A stretch of 64,000 nt of DNA from Mariniphaga sp. (GTDB taxonomy: Bacteria > Bacteroidota > Bacteroidia > Bacteroidales > Prolixibacteraceae): contig JAGXGA010000028.1 in NCBI GenBank assembly GCA_024636975.1, positions 1-64,000 of the forward strand, written 5' to 3'. A model generated the notes under the pieces. That model was not told the origin of the DNA. It did no database searches and was given only the letters and a program-made list of their open reading frames with translations. The position numbers and the translations under genes are program-made. This document shows, piece after piece, positions 60,024-64,000 of this stretch (position 1 is the first letter of the stretch; each line of letters starts with the position of its first letter).

Positions 60024-62501
60024 ATGAAAATGTCTGATAACTATCATTCCTCGATATTAGAATTGTTCAAAATAGATTCTTTAAAGGTATTTTTTATAAT
60101 TACATTATTAATTTTAGGTTTTCATTCAAATTGTCATTCACAAAAAAACATTGAACCGAGAGTAAATTCTTTTTCTTGTGAAGAAATTTATTCTCAAGAC
60201 ATAGGTTCCCCCCTCCCAAATACTAAACATCTCACTTGGAAAGAACCTTTGGATGTGCTCATGCGCAGCAGCATTCACAAGTTTCTTGATCAACAAGTTG
60301 CTGTTTCCAAAAAACAACGGACACATCACTGGAATCACAACCTATCTAGTTTTGAAGCCTATGAGAATTCCATCGCCCCCAACCGTACCCGTCTTTCTCA
60401 GATTATTGGAGCTGTTGACGAACGAGTGGAGCCCCACTTTTTAGGGTTAAACACAAATGAACCAACGCAGGTAGCTCAAATGGCCGACTATGCGATTTAT
60501 GAAGTACGGTGGCCGGTTCTGGAGCCTGTACCTGATCTTACTAAGTCAGCTAAGGTTAAACAGGATGACTGGGTAAAACTTACGGGTCCTTTACAAGTAG
60601 AAGGAGAGGGATTACTTTTAAGACCAAAAGGTAAGTGTCATGGGTATGTAATTGTATTACCTGATGCCGATCAAACACCTGAACAACTAGCGGGCCTTGC
60701 ACCCGGAATAGAGCTTGTATCGCAGTTGGCAAGGCGTCTTGTAGAAAACGGATTTTGTGTTATCTGTCCGGTGTTACTAAGCCGTGATACTCTTTTTTCA
60801 AAAGGGGTCAAATCTAATCAACGTACGCATCGAGACTGGATTTACACCCCTGCTTTTGAGTTAGGACGACATCCTATTGGATACGAAGTACAAAAAGTTT
60901 CAGCAGCAGTCGATTGGTGTATCCAGGACAGCAAGAAAAAGAAAAAAATTGCTGTCGCCGGATATGGTGAAGGTGGATTAATAGCCATGTATGCAGCCGC
61001 TGTTGACTCACGAATCGATGCAGCCCTTATCTCAGGTTATTTTAGCCCCCGGGACAGCTTATGGAAAGAACCTCTTTATCGAAATGTTTGGGGCCTGTTG
61101 GATGAATTTGGAGATGCTGAGATAGCAACATTAATAGCCCCCCGCAAAATGATAGTGGAATATTCCCGTTACCCCGAGTGGAAAAGGAATGTTCCAAATA
61201 CGGGCCCGGGCGAATTGAAAACACCTGCCTTTATTAATGTTCAACGTGAATTCCAACGGATTGATTCTCTGATTAGTCCTGATTTTGGATTACGAACGCT
61301 TATTCCTAATGATACTACAGGTCGTACACTAACATTTGGCTCAAATAAAGCTTTTACAGAATTGGCTGTTGAATTTGGTGTGACATCAACAAAGGATTTA
61401 TCGGAAAATCTCCCTATTGACACCCGTATCAACTACGATCCCCTCTCGCGACAGAAACGAACAGTGAAGCAACTAGAAAATCACATCCAACTTCTTCTCC
61501 GAAATTCAGAATATAAGCGTGATTCTCTTATTCTTTCAAGGTTATCATTTAATTCTGAAAAGGCTTACAAGAATTCAGTTGAGTCTTTACGTAAAGCATT
61601 TAAATATGAACATATAGGATGGTTTGATAAACCTTTACTGCAAGAATTAAATCCGCGCTCACGAAAAATATATGACGAAGAAAAATGGATAGGTTATGAT
61701 GTTGTTATTGATGTGTGGCCTGGAGTATTCGCATGGGGAGTACTTTGTATCCCTAAAAATATAAAACCAGGAGAAAAACGTCCGGTTGTAGTCTGCCAGC
61801 ATGGCCTTGAGGGAACACCTTACTCAACCATTACAAAGTCCGGGAGAGATTATGGCTATTATAAAAGTTTTACTGCTCAATTAGCGGAACTTGGTTTTAT
61901 TACATTTGCACCCTTCAACCTTTACAAGGGTGGAAATGAATTTCGTTCTATGCAGAGAAAAGCAAATCCTCTGAAGGCATCGCTCTTTTCAATTATTACC
62001 CCACAGCATTCCCAAATAATTAATTGGCTGGATAGCCTTCCATTTGTGGACAATAATAGAATTGGGTTTTATGGACTTAGCTATGGAGGTAAATCAGCAA
62101 TGCGTATTCCTGCCCTTGAACAACGATATAAATTAGCCATCAGTTCAGCTGATTTTAACGAATGGGTCCGCATTAATGCCGACATCCATTTTCCTTCAGC
62201 TTATATGTACCGAGGGCCTGAATATGAAATGCCGGAGTGGGATTTGGGACACTCGTTTAATTATGCTGAAATGACCTATCTGATTGCTCCACGGCCATTT
62301 ATGGTTGAGCGGGGTCGTGATGATGATGTAGGAATTGATTCCTGGGTTGCTTATGAATTTGAACGTGCGTGCCGAGTATATGAAAAACTTGGTATAGATG
62401 AACATTGTGTCATCGAATATTTCGACGGACCGCATTCAATCAATGGAGAGAGGACCTTTGAGTTTTTGCATCGTGAGTTGAACTGGCCAAAATATAAATA
62501 A
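60024..62501 (+). CDS. Tandem alpha/beta-hydrolase (esterase), second domain catalytic
   Basis: An 825-residue exported protein with a membrane or signal segment at residues 19-38. It contains two alpha/beta-hydrolase-like halves. In the first the nucleophile elbow reads GYGEG (G313-Y-G315-E-G317), with glycine where the catalytic serine should be, so this half is probably non-catalytic. The second half has VVCQHGLEGTP (oxyanion region), GLSYGG with S686 and DGPHSING with H804, a complete serine hydrolase set resembling acetyl-xylan-esterase and dienelactone-hydrolase-type enzymes. It starts 16 bases after the fucosidase gene. It may remove acyl or uronoyl esters from the same glycan (inference). 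Confidence 0.82.
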   Translation: MKMSDNYHSSILELFKIDSLKVFFIITLLILGFHSNCHSQKNIEPRVNSFSCEEIYSQDIGSPLPNTKHLTWKEPLDVLMRSSIHKFLDQQVAVSKKQRTHHWNHNLSSFEAYENSIAPNRTRLSQIIGAVDERVEPHFLGLNTNEPTQVAQMADYAIYEVRWPVLEPVPDLTKSAKVKQDDWVKLTGPLQVEGEGLLLRPKGKCHGYVIVLPDADQTPEQLAGLAPGIELVSQLARRLVENGFCVICPVLLSRDTLFSKGVKSNQRTHRDWIYTPAFELGRHPIGYEVQKVSAAVDWCIQDSKKKKKIAVAGYGEGGLIAMYAAAVDSRIDAALISGYFSPRDSLWKEPLYRNVWGLLDEFGDAEIATLIAPRKMIVEYSRYPEWKRNVPNTGPGELKTPAFINVQREFQRIDSLISPDFGLRTLIPNDTTGRTLTFGSNKAFTELAVEFGVTSTKDLSENLPIDTRINYDPLSRQKRTVKQLENHIQLLLRNSEYKRDSLILSRLSFNSEKAYKNSVESLRKAFKYEHIGWFDKPLLQELNPRSRKIYDEEKWIGYDVVIDVWPGVFAWGVLCIPKNIKPGEKRPVVVCQHGLEGTPYSTITKSGRDYGYYKSFTAQLAELGFITFAPFNLYKGGNEFRSMQRKANPLKASLFSIITPQHSQIINWLDSLPFVDNNRIGFYGLSYGGKSAMRIPALEQRYKLAISSADFNEWVRINADIHFPSAYMYRGPEYEMPEWDLGHSFNYAEMTYLIAPRPFMVERGRDDDVGIDSWVAYEFERACRVYEKLGIDEHCVIEYFDGPHSINGERTFEFLHRELNWPKYK

Positions 62502-62522
62502 ATAACATGTAATTACTGAATT

Positions 62523-64000
62523 ATGAAAACAAAGATTTTAATATGTTTATTTTTTTTTATGACGCTTTCGTCAGCTTCATATTACGTCATAGCACAAAAA
62601 GAGAATATTGTTCCAAAAATGAAAATGTCTTTACAACAAAGAGTCCCATCGGAATCAGATAAGGAAGCATATATTCTTATAAATGAAATACAGGAATGGG
62701 CAGCAAGCGAAACAGCCATCATAATTTGCGATATGTGGGATCAGCATTGGTGCAAGGGAGCGACAAAAAGGGTTGCAGAAATGGCACCATTAATGAATAA
62801 AGTTGTAGATAAAGCACGTAGAGAAGGCATGTTGATAGTACATGCCCCAAGTGATTGTATGGATTACTATAAAAATCATCCGGCACGCAAACTGGGGCAA
62901 AAGTATAAAGATATAAAATCTGAAAGTCTGATTAGTGACAATAAACTGGAAACAGAAAAAGATGCTGAATGGCCTATTGACCAATCTGACGGTGGATGTG
63001 ATTGTTCTCCAGAATGTAAACAAGGAAAAGAATGGACAAAACAAATCGATATAATTGAAATAAATAATCAAGATGCTATTAGTGATTCAGGTGCAGAAAT
63101 AGCGGGCTTATTTCGAAATAGAGGAATTAAAAATGTCATTTTGATGGGAGTTCATACAAACATGTGTGTCATTGGACGTTCATTTGGTTTGAGGAATATG
63201 GTACGACTCGGTTACAATGTTGTTTTAATGCGTGATCTAACCGATACGATGTATGATTCTAAACAATGGCCTAATGTTTCACATTTTACAGGAAACAGTT
63301 TGGTGAATAACTATATCGAAAATTATGTTTGTCCAACAATGTTATCCTGCGATTTTACAGGGGAACCTCAGTTCAGGTTTGAAGCTGATGACCGACCCAT
63401 AGTTGCATTTGTTACTGCTGAAGGGGAGTATCGTACAAACCAGCGATTTCCGGAATTTGCCCATAAATTTTTACTTAAAAATGATATCAATTGCGAATAT
63501 GCAGTTGGAAAACCTGTTATGGAAGGGGAAGGGCGGCACCATATTGAAAACCTTCAGATACTAAAGGATGCGGATCTTGCTATTATGGCTGTTCGGCGTC
63601 GGGCATTGGAGCCTGAAAAGATGAAAGTTATTAAAGATTATGTCAGAAGTGGCAAACCTTTGTTGGGAATAAGGACAGCAAGCCATGCATTTGATGCCAA
63701 ACGGAATGTACCCAGAGAAGGAGGTGGTTTAATCAGCGCAAGCCAACAGGCTTCTGAATTTCTCGAACAATGGTCCGAATTTGATGAAGAAGTGTTGGGG
63801 GGTAACTACCAAGGGCATTATGGTCATCTAAAAGAAGGGACAAAAATATCTGTAGTGCCGGGAATGGAGGGGCACCCACTTTTAGAAGGAATCGATACTT
63901 TGAGATTTGTTAGTCCAAGTTGGTTATATAAAAACAGGCCTTTACGTTCTGGAAACATCCAGGTACTTCTAACAGGTGCTATTCAGGATGAGCTCCCGGA
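62523..64000 (+). CDS. Isochorismatase-like and ThuA-like fusion protein (3' end beyond window)
   Basis: A secreted protein whose 3' end is cut by the window edge; 492 codons are visible. It starts with a signal peptide (MKTKILICLFFFMTLSSASY, cleavage near IAQ). Residues about 65-280 are an isochorismatase/cysteine-hydrolase domain with D70 (ICDMWDQHW) and C215 (GVHTNMCVIG) as likely catalytic residues. From about residue 292 a ThuA-like, glutamine-amidotransferase-fold domain begins (IVAFVTAEGEYRTNQRFPEF, SGKPLLGIRTASHAFD). The frame stays open to base 64000. It is the last visible gene of the utilisation locus, 21 bases after the esterase gene. Confidence 0.8.
   Translation, partial: MKTKILICLFFFMTLSSASYYVIAQKENIVPKMKMSLQQRVPSESDKEAYILINEIQEWAASETAIIICDMWDQHWCKGATKRVAEMAPLMNKVVDKARREGMLIVHAPSDCMDYYKNHPARKLGQKYKDIKSESLISDNKLETEKDAEWPIDQSDGGCDCSPECKQGKEWTKQIDIIEINNQDAISDSGAEIAGLFRNRGIKNVILMGVHTNMCVIGRSFGLRNMVRLGYNVVLMRDLTDTMYDSKQWPNVSHFTGNSLVNNYIENYVCPTMLSCDFTGEPQFRFEADDRPIVAFVTAEGEYRTNQRFPEFAHKFLLKNDINCEYAVGKPVMEGEGRHHIENLQILKDADLAIMAVRRRALEPEKMKVIKDYVRSGKPLLGIRTASHAFDAKRNVPREGGGLISASQQASEFLEQWSEFDEEVLGGNYQGHYGHLKEGTKISVVPGMEGHPLLEGIDTLRFVSPSWLYKNRPLRSGNIQVLLTGAIQDELP

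Overview
The window looks like a chromosome segment of a Bacteroidota bacterium, most likely a free-living or sediment-type member of the Bacteroidales/Marinilabiliales (Prolixibacteraceae-like). The assignment rests on several independent signs: a SusC/SusD pair with an ECF sigma factor and FecR-type anti-sigma factor, Por-type (type IX secretion) C-terminal sorting domains and a type IX plug protein, a complete Na+-translocating NADH:quinone oxidoreductase (nqrA-F), DUF4293, and many promoters that fit the Bacteroidota consensus (TTTG, about 19 bases, TAnnTTTG). I see no rRNA, tRNA, CRISPR array, transposase or phage gene.

Layout. 0-4 kb: glycosyltransferase, OmpH/Skp-like chaperone, proline dehydrogenase, nitroreductase. 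4-10 kb: a xylose island with a GntR/LacI-type regulator, xylulokinase, xylose isomerase and a xylose:H+ symporter; regulator and operon promoters share the 12-base word AGAACAGAACAG. 10-16 kb: a partly decayed sugar/peptide patch (epimerase-like protein, DapA-like aldolase, M14 carboxypeptidase, Tat-exported Gfo/Idh/MocA oxidoreductase) that also holds remnants of another Gfo/Idh/MocA gene and of a TIM-barrel-type protein. 16-19 kb: superoxide dismutase with a 59-residue winged-helix gene 11 bases downstream, and a ThrRS-like/uridine-kinase-like protein. 19-24 kb: one minus-strand run made of a type-IX-secreted trypsin-like protease followed by a FecBCD-type iron/cobalamin ABC importer. 24-36 kb: two haem-binding CxxCH proteins with a free-standing archaeal-type ThrRS editing domain, a DASS anion transporter, a Tat-exported enolase-superfamily protein, a sugar nucleotidyltransferase, DUF4293, an AddA-like helicase-nuclease, a PLP decarboxylase and acylphosphatase. 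36-49 kb: a small membrane protein facing ApbE, a giant beta-helix surface protein, the type IX plug protein, and nqrABCDEF. 48.9-64 kb: a polysaccharide-utilisation locus (sigma factor, FecR, SusC, SusD, GH29 fucosidase, tandem alpha/beta-hydrolase, isochorismatase-ThuA fusion) interrupted between sigma factor and FecR by a PhoD-like phosphatase and about 1 kb of unusual non-coding repeats.

How it fits together. XylE imports xylose, XylA and XylB convert it to xylulose 5-phosphate, and the GntR protein probably senses the sugar. NQR supplies a sodium gradient; ApbE, encoded 5 kb away, is the enzyme family that attaches FMN to NqrB and NqrC. The locus at 49-64 kb probably senses and imports a fucose-containing, possibly esterified glycan: SusC has the STN domain that talks to FecR, which releases the sigma factor.

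Most interesting points: an abrupt codon-usage break inside susC (arginine codons switch from CGN to AGR near residue 180), implying that a resident sensor module was joined to a foreign transporter; a G-depleted repeat mosaic with a 70-base direct repeat and TTTAAAC heptad arrays; a sodB-linked mini winged-helix protein with one cysteine; a free-standing ThrRS editing domain next to haem proteins; and a small membrane protein beside apbE that may play the NqrM role.
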